Below the pieces are notes generated by a model, which searched no databases, was not told the DNA's origin, and worked only from the letters and a program-made list of their open reading frames with translations. From Profundicola sp048268105 (GTDB lineage Bacteria > Bacteroidota > Bacteroidia > Flavobacteriales > Weeksellaceae), in assembly GCA_048268105.1 (NCBI GenBank), contig JBLWWH010000007.1:62001-126000 (forward strand): DNA of 64,000 nucleotides. The letters are read 5' to 3'. The translations under genes and the position numbers were made by a program. Each line of letters starts with the position of its first letter. Positions within the stretch are counted from its first letter, which is position 1. Below are positions 26,871-35,916 of the stretch, piece after piece.

Positions 26871-27317
26871 ATGAACGTAATATTACAAGAAGATTTAGAA
26901 AATCTTGGTTTTGAGTACGAAGTTGTTTCTGTAAAACCGGGTTATGCAAGAAACTTTTTAATCCCTAATGGAAAAGCTAAATTAGCTACTCCTAAAAATT
27001 TAGAGGAATTAAATGTTATCATGGAATCTCGCAAGGAGCAAGAGGAAGCGGCGATAGCAAAAGCGAATGAAATCGTTTCTTCGATGGAAGGATTAGAAAT
27101 CGCTATCCCTGCTAAGGTTGGAGAAGGAGACAAATTATTCGGATCTATCAACAATGCTGACTTAACTGAATTCTTAAACAAAAATGGTGTGAACGTTGAT
27201 CGTAAGCACGTACAAATCTTAGGTAAAACTATCAAAAGATTGGGTCACTACCATGGTTTAGTAAAGCCTCACAGAGATGTTGAGCACGAATTTACTTTTG
27301 ATGTAATTGCAGAGTAA
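26871..27317 (+). CDS. rplI: 50S ribosomal protein L9
   Basis: A 148-residue protein of the normal two-domain L9 shape: N-terminal MNVILQEDLENLG with VKPGYARNFLIPNGKA, a long central helix (ESRKEQEEAAIAKANE) and the C-terminal domain GEGDKLFGSINNADLTEFL. Last gene of the operon, followed by a clear terminator. Confidence 0.97.
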   Translation: MNVILQEDLENLGFEYEVVSVKPGYARNFLIPNGKAKLATPKNLEELNVIMESRKEQEEAAIAKANEIVSSMEGLEIAIPAKVGEGDKLFGSINNADLTEFLNKNGVNVDRKHVQILGKTIKRLGHYHGLVKPHRDVEHEFTFDVIAE

Positions 27318-27339
27318 TTACTTCTCAAAAAATAATAAG

Positions 27340-27373
27340 AACCCCTTTCAATGTAAATTGTAAGGGGTTTTTT
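27340..27373 (+). terminator. Intrinsic terminator of the rpsF-rpsR-rplI operon
   Basis: AACCCCTT (27340-27347) pairs with AAGGGGTT (27362-27369), followed by six Ts. Confidence 0.9.
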
Positions 27374-27496
27374 ATACTAATTGATTAGAATCTTTTAATT
27401 GAAAAGTGTTAATATTCATCTTATCAATTATTCCAATAAAAGTCGGTTTCTTTTGGAATGATTATTTCTTAAAACAGAATCAAAAAAAACAATATT

Positions 27497-28378
27497 ATGC
27501 AAGAAACACAAGCAGAGCCGCAAATCAATACAGAGGCTTTCAATCTAAAAAATTTAAGTGTAGATAACCTAGCTGATATGGCCATTACTTATGGTTTAAA
27601 AGCCATAGGAGCTATTTTAATAATCATTGTAGGATTTTGGTTAGCAGGAAATTTGTCAAAGCTTATTGGCAAATCTATCGAAAAGACAGATATGACAATT
27701 TCTATGCGAAAGTTTATACAGAGCTTAATAAGCATTGCGTTCAAAATCTTAGTCATACTTGTTGCCATGAGCACGGTAGGATTTGAAGTTACGGCATTTG
27801 TTGCCTTGTTAGGTGGTTTGGCAGTAGGTGTGGGATTAGCGCTCCAAGGAAGTTTGGCCAATCTCGCTGGAGGAATTTTAATTTTACTATTCAAGCCGTT
27901 TAAAGTAGGAGATTATATAGAATCAATAGATAAAACTGGTACAGTCGAAGAAATCTCTGTTTTGCAAACTATACTTTTAACGCCTGATATGCGAACAGTT
28001 ATTTTACCTAATGGAAGTGTTTTTAATAACCCAATCGTTAACTTTTCTAGATTTGGAGTTCGTAGGGTAGAAGTAAAGGTAGGAATCGGTTATGATGACG
28101 ATTTTGATAAAGCCAAAGAGGTTTTAATGCAGGTGTTCAAGAATGAACCATTGATGTTAAATGATAGAGACTATATCATAGAAATCCAGGAGTTTGGTGA
28201 TAGCAGTATCAATTTAGCAATGTATGGTTATACAAAGACTGAAAATTACTTAAAGGCAGGTTGGAACTTAAACCGTTCTGTTAAGAAAGCCTTAGACGAA
28301 AATGGATTCAATATCCCATATCCTCAAAGAGATTTACATATTATAAATACTAACTTCAAAGATGACTTGAAATCTTAA
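27497..28378 (+). CDS. MscS-family mechanosensitive ion channel
   Basis: A 293-residue protein in the size range of MscS. Three N-terminal membrane helices are followed by the pore helix (VALLGGLAVGVGLALQGSL and LANLAGGILILLFKPFKVGD, with the glycine/alanine packing of MscS TM3) and the cytoplasmic beta domain (TVEEISVLQTILLTPDMRTV, LPNGSVFNNPIVNFS). It releases solutes on hypo-osmotic shock. It converges with dnaJ across a shared terminator. Confidence 0.93.
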   Translation: MQETQAEPQINTEAFNLKNLSVDNLADMAITYGLKAIGAILIIIVGFWLAGNLSKLIGKSIEKTDMTISMRKFIQSLISIAFKILVILVAMSTVGFEVTAFVALLGGLAVGVGLALQGSLANLAGGILILLFKPFKVGDYIESIDKTGTVEEISVLQTILLTPDMRTVILPNGSVFNNPIVNFSRFGVRRVEVKVGIGYDDDFDKAKEVLMQVFKNEPLMLNDRDYIIEIQEFGDSSINLAMYGYTKTENYLKAGWNLNRSVKKALDENGFNIPYPQRDLHIINTNFKDDLKS

Positions 28379-28400
28379 TAGTTGGTAGAACTTAGTAGCA

Positions 28401-28438
28401 AAAAAAAAGCCATGAATTTCAGAATTTATGGCTTTTTT
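28401..28438. terminator. Bidirectional terminator between mscS-type gene and dnaJ
   Basis: Twelve-base arms (28407-28418 and 28423-28434, one G-T pair) around TCAG, flanked by an A-run on the left and a T-run on the right, so it can serve both convergent transcripts. Confidence 0.85.
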
Positions 28439-28459
28439 ATTTATTATAATGACCCAGGC

Positions 28460-29590
28460 TTAATCAAACATGTCTTTAACACGTTCAAAGAAAGATCTGT
28501 TTTCCTTTTGATTTACGGGGTCAAAGTTATCTTCCTCACGCATCTGCTCAAAGAAATCTCTTTGTTTTTTATTTAATTTCTCTGGAATAAATGCATTCAC
28601 ATGCACAAATAAATCACCCGAACCATATCCTTCTAAACTTGGTAAACCTTTATTTTTTAATCTTAAGATTTTACCACTTTGTGTTCCTGGTTCTATTTTA
28701 ATTTTAGCACGACCGGTCGCAGTTGGAACTTCTTTTTCGGCTCCTAGAATAGCATCAGATAAACTCACATTTAAATCATAATGTAGATTGTTGCCATCTC
28801 TTTGTAATTCTGGGTGTGCTTCTTCTTCAATAACTACAATCAAGTCGCCAGCAATACCTCCAAAGGGAGCTTCATTACCTTTTCCTCTTACTTGTAATTG
28901 AATTCCTTCTCTTGCTCCAGCAGGAATTTTGATTTCAATGGTTTCATCTTTTTTGATCAAACCTTGATTGTTTGCACCCGTTGGAATCTTATCAGCTAAT
29001 TTACCTGTACCACGACAAGAGCTACAAGCCGAAGCTGTTTGCATTTGACCTAATGGTGTGTTCATAACACGTACTTGCTGTCCACTTCCATTACATGTCG
29101 GACAAGTTTTGAAAGTAGCATCTGGGTGAAGCATCATTCGTGTAACCTTAACTTTCTTATTTACACCTTCCATCATTTCTTCTAAGTTCAAACGAACTCT
29201 GATGCGTAGGTTCGATCCTTTTTGTTGACGAGTTCCACCGCCTCCAAAACCACCGAATCCACCAAATCCGCCACCACCACCAAAGGCACCACCGAATATG
29301 TCACCGAACTGAGAGAATATATCCTCCATGTTCATGCCGCCGCCAAATCCGCCTCCTGCAGCTCCGCCAACACCTGCATGACCATACTGATCATATCTAG
29401 CTCTTTTGTTGTCGTCGCTCAAAACTTCATAAGCCTCAGCAGCTTCCTTAAAATTTTCTTCTGCTTCTTTGTTATTCGGGTTTCTATCTGGATGGTACTT
29501 AAGTGCAACTCTTCGATAAGCTTTTTTTATTTCGCTTGCCGATGCATCCTTAGAAACACCTAAAATTACGTAGTAATCTCTTTTTGACAT
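28460..29590 (-). CDS. dnaJ: Chaperone DnaJ with only one zinc centre
   Basis: A 376-residue co-chaperone of DnaK. The J domain (YYVILGVSKDASASEIKKAY, with HPD at RVALKYHPDRNPNN), a Gly/Phe linker and the C-terminal substrate domains are all present. In the zinc-finger region I find only two of the usual four CxxCxGxG motifs (CPTCNGSG and CSSCRGTG, motifs 2 and 3). Motif 1 is replaced by RMMLHPDATFKT and motif 4 by PTGANNQGLI, so zinc centre I is missing. Directly downstream of grpE with a seven-base gap. Confidence 0.95.
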   Translation of the reverse strand: MSKRDYYVILGVSKDASASEIKKAYRRVALKYHPDRNPNNKEAEENFKEAAEAYEVLSDDNKRARYDQYGHAGVGGAAGGGFGGGMNMEDIFSQFGDIFGGAFGGGGGFGGFGGFGGGGTRQQKGSNLRIRVRLNLEEMMEGVNKKVKVTRMMLHPDATFKTCPTCNGSGQQVRVMNTPLGQMQTASACSSCRGTGKLADKIPTGANNQGLIKKDETIEIKIPAGAREGIQLQVRGKGNEAPFGGIAGDLIVVIEEEAHPELQRDGNNLHYDLNVSLSDAILGAEKEVPTATGRAKIKIEPGTQSGKILRLKNKGLPSLEGYGSGDLFVHVNAFIPEKLNKKQRDFFEQMREEDNFDPVNQKENRSFFERVKDMFD

Positions 29591-29597
29591 ATTTTAA

Positions 29598-30143
29598 TTA
29601 TTTTCCAACTACCACCTTGGTATAGCGAATTACTTTTTCGTTTAACATATATCCCGTTTCTACAATATCCACAATTTTACCTTTTAGGTCATCTGATGGT
29701 GAAGGAACTTGGGTGATAGCCTCATGCTTGTCTAAGTCGAAATCATCTCCTACTGAAGTTTCGATTGCTTCTAAACCTTTATTTTTAAGAATGTTGACCA
29801 ATTTATTATGAATTAATTCAACACCCTTCAAAAGATTTTCGTCCTCTGCTTTACTAATTTCAAAGTTAGCACGCTCAAAATCATCTAAAACGGGCAATAA
29901 GTCACCTAATAGTGATTCGTTAGCAGTTTTATATAAATCCAAACGTTCTTTGGTAGTTCTCTTTTTATAATTCTCGAACTCAGCAAACAATCTTAGATTC
30001 TTGTCTTTTTGCCTCGCCAATTCGTCAGCTATAGAAGTTTTGTTATCAGCCTTATTAGGTTGCTCTTCTTGTGCCTCAGCATGGGTTTCTTCTGCTACTT
30101 GATCCAAGTTTTCATCTAAGTTTTCTTTATTTTCTTGATCCAT
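29598..30143 (-). CDS. grpE: Nucleotide exchange factor GrpE
   Basis: Start placed at the ATG at 30143 (MDQENKENLDENLDQ), giving 181 residues; the longer frame to 30200 overlaps the likely promoter leader. The protein has an acidic coiled-coil N-terminus, then RLFAEFENYKKRTTKERLDL and the beta-wing ending VVDIVETGYMLNEKVIRYTKVVVGK in part, characteristic of GrpE. It exchanges ADP on DnaK. Operon grpE-dnaJ. Confidence 0.95.
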   Translation of the reverse strand: MDQENKENLDENLDQVAEETHAEAQEEQPNKADNKTSIADELARQKDKNLRLFAEFENYKKRTTKERLDLYKTANESLLGDLLPVLDDFERANFEISKAEDENLLKGVELIHNKLVNILKNKGLEAIETSVGDDFDLDKHEAITQVPSPSDDLKGKIVDIVETGYMLNEKVIRYTKVVVGK

Positions 30144-30226
30144 TTTATTCGATTTTAGAATGTTTTGGCAAATACGTTGCCAATGAGTTTTGAGTGACAT
30201 ACTGTCATACTGTTTTTAGCAATCGG

Positions 30227-30234
30227 CAAAGTTA
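30227..30234 (-). promoter_or_regulatory. Candidate -7 box for grpE-dnaJ
   Basis: TAACTTTG on the minus strand, about 84 bases upstream of the grpE start. No clear TTG at -33. The leader holds a direct repeat of ACAGTATG (two copies near 30200-30216). Confidence 0.45.
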
Positions 30235-30396
30235 CGATTAAACTAGCGTAATAGACGACTATTGAACGCTATTATCCTTAAGTTTTATATTGATTTTCAC
30301 TTAAAAACCTTAGAATTAAAGACTATTTAATTTTTTATAAAGATTTATAAACTTTTGATATTAAGTACTTAGTTTGAATTAATAATAAAATCTACA

Positions 30397-30427
30397 TTGG
30401 TGTATTAACTTGAATTGATTAAATTTG
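30397..30427 (+). promoter_or_regulatory. Bacteroidota promoter of the S46 peptidase gene
   Basis: TTG at 30397-30399, a 20-base spacer and TAAATTTG at 30420-30427, about 32 bases before the ATG. The rest of the 315-base divergent gap (30144-30458) shows only the grpE -7 box on the other strand. Confidence 0.7.
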
Positions 30428-30458
30428 TGAGATTGATACATAATAAAACAAATAAATA

Positions 30459-32603
30459 ATGAAAAAATCTTTATTAAGCGTTGCTTTAGCTTTTCTGAGT
30501 GTATTCGCTTGGGCAGATGAAGGTATGTGGTTAATGACCTTTATCGAGAGGCTGAAATATGCTGATTGGCAAAAAGAAGGTTTAAAGCTTACGCCAGAAG
30601 AAATTTACAGTGTTAACAATGCGAGTTTAAAAGACGCAATCGTTCAATTTGGTGGTTATTGCACCGGAGAAATGATTTCGGATGAAGGATTATTGCTTAC
30701 CAACCACCATTGTGGTTATGGTGTAATCGCTGAATTGTCATCAGAAGACCAAGATTACCTAAAAGATGGATACTGGGCTTATGAGAAATCTCAAGAATTA
30801 AAACCAGAGAATCTCTATGTTCGTTACTTAGTTAGAATGGATGATGCGACAGAAAGAATTATGAAAAAACTTTCTCCATCTATGTCTGCTAGCGCTAGAC
30901 AAGACGCTATAAAAGCAGAAATGGAATTGATTCAAAACGAAAACAGCGAAGATGGTAAATACGTTGTCGAAGTTAAATCATTCTATGGTGGAAATGAGTT
31001 TTATTACTTTGTGTATCAAGATTTTACTGACGTAAGATTTGTTGGTGCTCCTCCTTCTTCTATTGGAAAATATGGTGGAGACACAGATAATTGGGAGTGG
31101 ACTAGACATACAGGTGACTTTGCGTTGTTCCGTGTTTATGCAGATGCTAACGGAAACCCTGCAGATTATTCTCCTACAAACGTTCCATACAAGCCTAAAC
31201 ACTCTTTGCCTATCAAAACTGGTGGTGTAAAAGAAGGTGATTTTGCTATGACAATTGGTTACCCAGGTAGTACAGATAGATATATGTCCTCTTTTGGTAT
31301 CGAACAAGCTATTAATGTAGAATATCCAACGTGGGTAGATGCAGCTAATACAGCGATGGTTCAAATGAAGAAACATATGGATAAATCAGATGCAACTAGA
31401 TTGAAGTATGCTTCTCAGTATTCAAGTTTAGCTAACTATTGGAAAAATAGAATCGGTATGATAGAGGCTTTAAACAAATTGAATACTGTTGGAAAGAAAA
31501 GAAAATATGAAGCTGATTTTGCTACTTGGGCGAAAAAAGATGCTAAGAAATACGGAAAAGTATTATCTAACTTAGAGAACTACTACAAGAACACCAATGA
31601 CTATGTGAAAAACAGAACTTATATCGTTCGTGGTTTCTTAAGAGGTAGCCAATTATCTTTAGCACCTTATAGAATTTCACAAATGTGGGAGACTTATAGC
31701 CAACAAGACGATGCTAACAAAGCTGCAATGATGGAGCAAATTAAGCCTCGTATTGAAGAATTATATGCAAGTATGGATATGACTGCAGAAGCTGATATTC
31801 TTGCTGCTTTATTAGATGGATATGTTAAGAGTATTCCTGCGGATGGTGTAATTCCAGCAATTAAAGATATTCAAAAAGAATACGGAAGCTTCAACGCTTA
31901 TACCAACAAAATCGCTACTTCTTCAGTTTACAGTAGTGCAGACAAAGTAATTGCTGCATTTGAGAACAACAACGGAGATGCGCTTAAAAATGATATCTTA
32001 AGTAGTTTATCTAATGGTTTGTTTGAATCATTCAGAAATACACCAAAAGAAATCGAATCCTTAAATGAGTCTTACGAGAAAAACTTTAGATTATTTATCG
32101 ATGGAATGAGAAAAACTTATCCAAACAGAGTATTCTATCCAGATGCAAACTTTACTATGAGATTATCTACAGGTAAGATTGTTGGTTTACCAGAAAATCC
32201 AAAACGTCCTAGCGATGCTGCTGGAAATTACTACACTACTTTAGAAGGTGGTATGCAGAAGCACATTCCAGGTGATGAGGAATTCGAACAACCAACTCCA
32301 TTAATCAAATTATATAATACAAAAGATTACGGAAGATGGGCAACTGCTGATGGTAAGTTACCAGTTAACATTTTATCTGATAACGATATTACAGGTGGTA
32401 ACTCAGGATCTCCTGTTATCGGTGGAAACGGTGAGTTAATCGGTTTAGCATTCGATGGTAACTGGGAAGCGATGTCAGGTGACATTGAATTCGAACCAGA
32501 ATTACAAAGAACAATTAGTGTAGACATTAGATATGTAATGTTTATTATCGATAAATACGCAAACGCTCAAAATATTATTGACGAGTTGAAATTTGTTGAC
32601 TAA
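30459..32603 (+). CDS. S46 family dipeptidyl-peptidase, DPP7-like specificity
   Basis: A 714-residue exported serine peptidase that removes dipeptides from peptide N-termini in the periplasm. A signal peptide (LLSVALAFLSVFAWA) is followed by the catalytic His in LLTNHHCGYG (residue 83 or 84), an Asp region (GGDTDNWEWTRHTGDFALFR) and the catalytic S649 in GGNSGSPVI. The residue 18 after the serine is G667 (AFDGNWEAMSGD); in the family a Gly here gives DPP7-type cleavage after hydrophobic residues, while DPP11 has Arg and cuts after Asp/Glu. Monocistronic with its own promoter and terminator. Highly confident. Confidence 0.95.
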   Translation: MKKSLLSVALAFLSVFAWADEGMWLMTFIERLKYADWQKEGLKLTPEEIYSVNNASLKDAIVQFGGYCTGEMISDEGLLLTNHHCGYGVIAELSSEDQDYLKDGYWAYEKSQELKPENLYVRYLVRMDDATERIMKKLSPSMSASARQDAIKAEMELIQNENSEDGKYVVEVKSFYGGNEFYYFVYQDFTDVRFVGAPPSSIGKYGGDTDNWEWTRHTGDFALFRVYADANGNPADYSPTNVPYKPKHSLPIKTGGVKEGDFAMTIGYPGSTDRYMSSFGIEQAINVEYPTWVDAANTAMVQMKKHMDKSDATRLKYASQYSSLANYWKNRIGMIEALNKLNTVGKKRKYEADFATWAKKDAKKYGKVLSNLENYYKNTNDYVKNRTYIVRGFLRGSQLSLAPYRISQMWETYSQQDDANKAAMMEQIKPRIEELYASMDMTAEADILAALLDGYVKSIPADGVIPAIKDIQKEYGSFNAYTNKIATSSVYSSADKVIAAFENNNGDALKNDILSSLSNGLFESFRNTPKEIESLNESYEKNFRLFIDGMRKTYPNRVFYPDANFTMRLSTGKIVGLPENPKRPSDAAGNYYTTLEGGMQKHIPGDEEFEQPTPLIKLYNTKDYGRWATADGKLPVNILSDNDITGGNSGSPVIGGNGELIGLAFDGNWEAMSGDIEFEPELQRTISVDIRYVMFIIDKYANAQNIIDELKFVD

Positions 32604-32625
32604 TACACAATATAATTATAATTCT

Positions 32626-32665
32626 AAATCGCTTGGTAAATATACCAAGCGATTTTTTTTTTTTT
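32626..32665 (+). terminator. Strong intrinsic terminator after the S46 peptidase
   Basis: Thirteen-base perfect arms (32626-32638 and 32643-32655) followed by a run of more than ten Ts. Confidence 0.95.
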
Positions 32666-32715
32666 GTCTCCACTTTTAATCGAAAGATGTCATTGCAATT
32701 TTCTATTTTTACGCA

Positions 32716-33384
32716 ATGCAGCAAAATAAAGATTTTATCTTAAGAAACTGGCCATTTTTATTGGTTGCTTTCTTTTATTTGGTCCTAGGGATTTCTCTAA
32801 ACAAATATTATGGAGAAGATGATTTGCACTTATTGCTTAATCAATATCATATGCCTTTGTTGGATTATTTCTTTAAATATTTCACCAAAACGGGTGAACT
32901 CTTATTTGGACTTTTAATTTTCGCCTTTATCATATGGAAAAGTAATTGGAGAATGCTGCTCACCTATGTTTCTACTGCTGTTATGCAAGCCTTTATTATT
33001 ATTGGAGTAAAGCGAGTTTTTTTCGAACATCATCACCGCCCTGGATATTACTTCAAAGAGTTGGGGGTCGACTTAAATTTGGTAGAAGGAATAAAGCAAG
33101 GAATCACATTTACATTCCCTTCTGGACATACGTCCACAGCTTTTTTTGTGTTTCTATTTATATCTCTATTATTCAAAAATAATTGGGTAAAGTTCCTTTT
33201 AGGAATTTTCGCGGTTCTTGCCGCTATTTCGAGGATATATCTATCTCAGCATTTTATGCAAGATACAGTGGCAGGTGCAATAATCGGTATGTTTAGCTTG
33301 GCATTTTGTTATTATTTATGGTTATATATTGATCATCCTTTCTTGAGTAGACCGATTAGAAAGCCTAAGAAAAAGAGTCTTTAA
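32716..33384 (+). CDS. PAP2-superfamily membrane phosphatase
   Basis: A 222-residue integral membrane protein with the three PAP2 signature blocks: KRVFFEHHHRPGYYF, FPSGHTSTAFFVF (catalytic His) and SRIYLSQHFMQDTVAGA. Such enzymes hydrolyse lipid phosphates such as undecaprenyl pyrophosphate or phosphatidic acid on the outer face of the membrane; the substrate is not shown. 66 bases from the following hydrolase gene. Confidence 0.92.
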   Translation: MQQNKDFILRNWPFLLVAFFYLVLGISLNKYYGEDDLHLLLNQYHMPLLDYFFKYFTKTGELLFGLLIFAFIIWKSNWRMLLTYVSTAVMQAFIIIGVKRVFFEHHHRPGYYFKELGVDLNLVEGIKQGITFTFPSGHTSTAFFVFLFISLLFKNNWVKFLLGIFAVLAAISRIYLSQHFMQDTVAGAIIGMFSLAFCYYLWLYIDHPFLSRPIRKPKKKSL

Positions 33385-33449
33385 AATACTTTCATACACC
33401 AATATTTTGTCTATTGCCAAAGATTAATTAGCTTTAAGAAAACTATCTT

Positions 33450-34220
33450 ATGAAGACCTTAAGCATAGCATTATTAGAGTATGATATTGTATGGGAAAAT
33501 CCAGCTAAAAACTTTGAGAAAATTGATGAATTACTCAAAGGTGTAGATGCAGATGTGTTTTTTTTACCTGAAATGTTTTCCACGGGTTTTACAATGAATC
33601 CAGAAAAAAATGCTGAACCTATTTTTGGGAAATCATTTAAGTTTCTTCAGCAAAAATCGATAGAACATAAAGCTGCCTTTTGTGCGAGTGTACCGACCAA
33701 ATCAGATGGTCAATATTTCAATCGATTGTATTGGGTAGAGCCAAATGAAACCTTTGTTATTTATGATAAACGACACTTATTTTCTTTGGTTGGAGAGGAA
33801 AAACATTACACACCTGGACTTGAAAGAAAAGTGATCGAATATAAGGGATGGCGATTGATGCCACAAATTTGTTATGATTTAAGGTTCCCAGTTTGGGCTA
33901 GAAATGACTTGAGTTATGATGTAATATTTTATGTAGCCAATTGGCCAGAAAGAAGAAAAACCGCTTGGTTGAGTCTATTACAAGCTCGTTCGATTGAGAA
34001 TATTTCTTACTGTATTGGAGTGAATAGAAAAGGTGATGATGCCCAAGGAATTTATCATTCAGGTGATAGTAATGTGTTTGATGCTCAGGGAAATAAACTT
34101 CAAAGCCTATCTGAAAGTAAAGAAGTTTTAATTTATGAACTTAAAAAAGAAGACTTATTCGAAACTCGAGAGAAGTTCAAGTTTTTGAACGATAAAGATG
34201 ATTTTAAAATTATCTTATAA
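33450..34220 (+). CDS. Nitrilase-superfamily omega-amidase-like hydrolase (YafV type)
   Basis: A 256-residue carbon-nitrogen hydrolase with the Glu-Lys-Cys triad: E41 (FLPEMFSTGF), K107 (YDKRHLFSL) and C141 (PQICYDLRFPVW). EMFSTGF and YDLRFPVW point to the YafV/Nit2 branch, which deamidates alpha-ketoglutaramate and related omega-amides. Cytoplasmic. It converges with the KdsC-like gene; a weak AAGTATTA/TAATACTT hairpin (34257-34277) lies between them. Confidence 0.88.
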   Translation: MKTLSIALLEYDIVWENPAKNFEKIDELLKGVDADVFFLPEMFSTGFTMNPEKNAEPIFGKSFKFLQQKSIEHKAAFCASVPTKSDGQYFNRLYWVEPNETFVIYDKRHLFSLVGEEKHYTPGLERKVIEYKGWRLMPQICYDLRFPVWARNDLSYDVIFYVANWPERRKTAWLSLLQARSIENISYCIGVNRKGDDAQGIYHSGDSNVFDAQGNKLQSLSESKEVLIYELKKEDLFETREKFKFLNDKDDFKIIL

Positions 34221-34311
34221 ATTATAGGTAGTCAACGAGATATAAGACGAAAATGAAAGTATTAAAAATTAATACTTAGTAAGTAAGCTAATTTTAATAT
34301 TTTTTAACTAT

Positions 34312-34833
34312 CTACGTAGAAGTTACATCCGTATCCTCAGTCCATTTTCCATTGACCTTAAGAAGCTGCTCTAGAATATCACGAACACAACCTTTTCCTC
34401 CTACTTTTTGAGAAATATACAAAGAAATCTTTCTAATTTCTGGTGCAGCATCTTTGGGGCAACATGGTAAGCCTACCATTTGCATAACCTCGTAATCAGG
34501 CATGTCATCCCCCATAAAAGCTACTTGATCAGCATCCAAACCGTATTTATCTAAGAAATCATTGAAATCATCTACTTTATGACGAGAAGCCATATACACA
34601 TCGGTAATTCCTAGATAGTTCATTCTTTTTTTTACCGCGGCGTCATTTCCCCCTGTAATCACACAAATAGGGAATCCTTGTTTCACCGCCAATTGCATAG
34701 CATAGCCATCACGTGTATTCATGGTACGTGTCATGCTTCCATCTGGCATAAGAACCAAACTACCATCTGTCAAAACACCATCCACATCAAGTACAACCGC
34801 CTTTATTTCGTTTAATTTAGATTTATAATTCAT
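34312..34833 (-). CDS. KdsC-like HAD phosphatase
   Basis: A 173-residue HAD-IIIA protein. The nucleophile motif is LDVDGVLTDGS (D16, D18), followed by MNTRDGYAMQLAVKQGFPIC, VITGG and the third motif MGDDMPDYEVM. This is the 3-deoxy-D-manno-octulosonate-8-phosphate phosphatase family, used for lipopolysaccharide KDO synthesis. Its start overlaps the end of the DUF2520 gene by 11 bases, a pairing common in Bacteroidota. Confidence 0.88.
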   Translation of the reverse strand: MNYKSKLNEIKAVVLDVDGVLTDGSLVLMPDGSMTRTMNTRDGYAMQLAVKQGFPICVITGGNDAAVKKRMNYLGITDVYMASRHKVDDFNDFLDKYGLDADQVAFMGDDMPDYEVMQMVGLPCCPKDAAPEIRKISLYISQKVGGKGCVRDILEQLLKVNGKWTEDTDVTST

Positions 34834-35602
34834 TGTTGTGGTTTTGGGTGATAGAGTCGCTTATGATTCGGTATAATTCTTTAGCATCTGAATTGGTCAT
34901 CAACTCTAAATGTTTCTCTATAACAATTTGATCATTTCTTTTTGCCGGACCAGTTTGTGCCTCAAATGGGGATAAATCCTCTAATTTTTCCGCTGTTTCT
35001 TTGATTAATGGCTTTAAGTAATCAAAAGAAAGACCTGCATCTTTAGTGGTTTTCTCACCTATACTATACATATGGTTCACAAAGTTACAAGCCCAAACTG
35101 CCGCCAAATGTAACTTAGCTCTTTGGTCAGAATCAATAATTTGAACCTGATTGGTAATTCTTTTGGCTAAATCCTTTAATTGCTCAGCATTTTCGGGAGA
35201 TTCCGCTTCTACAAAGAATGGAATATCATCATAATCCAAGAATTTACCTTTGGTGAAAGTTTGTAATGGATACAAAACTCCTTTACGATAATTTCCTTTT
35301 AAAGCAGAAATTGGAATCGAACCAGACGTGTGAACCACCATAGTGTCATCGAATGGAATATGTAGAGACAATTCCGTAATCGCTGAATCTGAAGCTGCGA
35401 TTACAAATAAATCAGCTGGCTCTAATTCCGAAATTTTATCGGTGTAATTAATCTTATTTGCTTCGCCAATTCTTTCGGCTTTATGCAAGGTTCTGTTGTA
35501 AATTTGCTTAACCTGTACTGTGTTTTGAACAAAAGCACGTGCCAAGTGAAATGCAACATTTCCAGCGCCAATAATACTAACGGTTCTTATAGGATTTTTC
35601 AT
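34823..35602 (-). CDS. Rossmann-fold DUF2520 oxidoreductase-like protein
   Basis: A Rossmann protein (259 residues from the ATG at 35602, MKNPIRTVSIIGAGNVAFHL; the ATG at 35611 adds MPP). GxGNVA is the NAD(P)-binding motif, FVIAASDSAI and VVHTSGSIP follow, and the C-terminal half is the helical DUF2520 domain (KLHLAAVWACNFVNHMYSIG). It resembles F420/NADP oxidoreductases and ketopantoate reductases in shape, but the substrate is unknown. Co-transcribed with the KdsC-like gene. Confidence 0.87.
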   Translation of the reverse strand: MKNPIRTVSIIGAGNVAFHLARAFVQNTVQVKQIYNRTLHKAERIGEANKINYTDKISELEPADLFVIAASDSAITELSLHIPFDDTMVVHTSGSIPISALKGNYRKGVLYPLQTFTKGKFLDYDDIPFFVEAESPENAEQLKDLAKRITNQVQIIDSDQRAKLHLAAVWACNFVNHMYSIGEKTTKDAGLSFDYLKPLIKETAEKLEDLSPFEAQTGPAKRNDQIVIEKHLELMTNSDAKELYRIISDSITQNHNNEL

Positions 35603-35916
35603 CGGGGGCAAAGATACTTGATTGTTTTATTTATATAAAATGAAAAACTTAAAAAAACCTTTTGAATTCTTAAAATAAAGTTACTCTATTAAAATTTTAT
35701 TACATCTGAATTATGGGTGAATAAATCAGCTATTTATCATTGAATCAATTATTTTGGTTTTAAAATATTCGCAATCAAGCTTGAGTTTTTAGGTCTTTAG
35801 GAATGAGATTTTAATTAAAATTATGTTAACATTGGATTTTCCGTAATTCTCGTGTAACAAAACGTTAGATGGCATCACTAATAGGGTTAGAACAATGGAA
35901 ATATAAATTTAACCAA
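35603..35916. other. Divergent intergenic region upstream of the TonB-dependent receptor
   Basis: 314 AT-rich bases. It must contain promoters in both directions but I found no exact TTG/TAnnTTTG pair and no clear hairpin. Confidence 0.4.
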
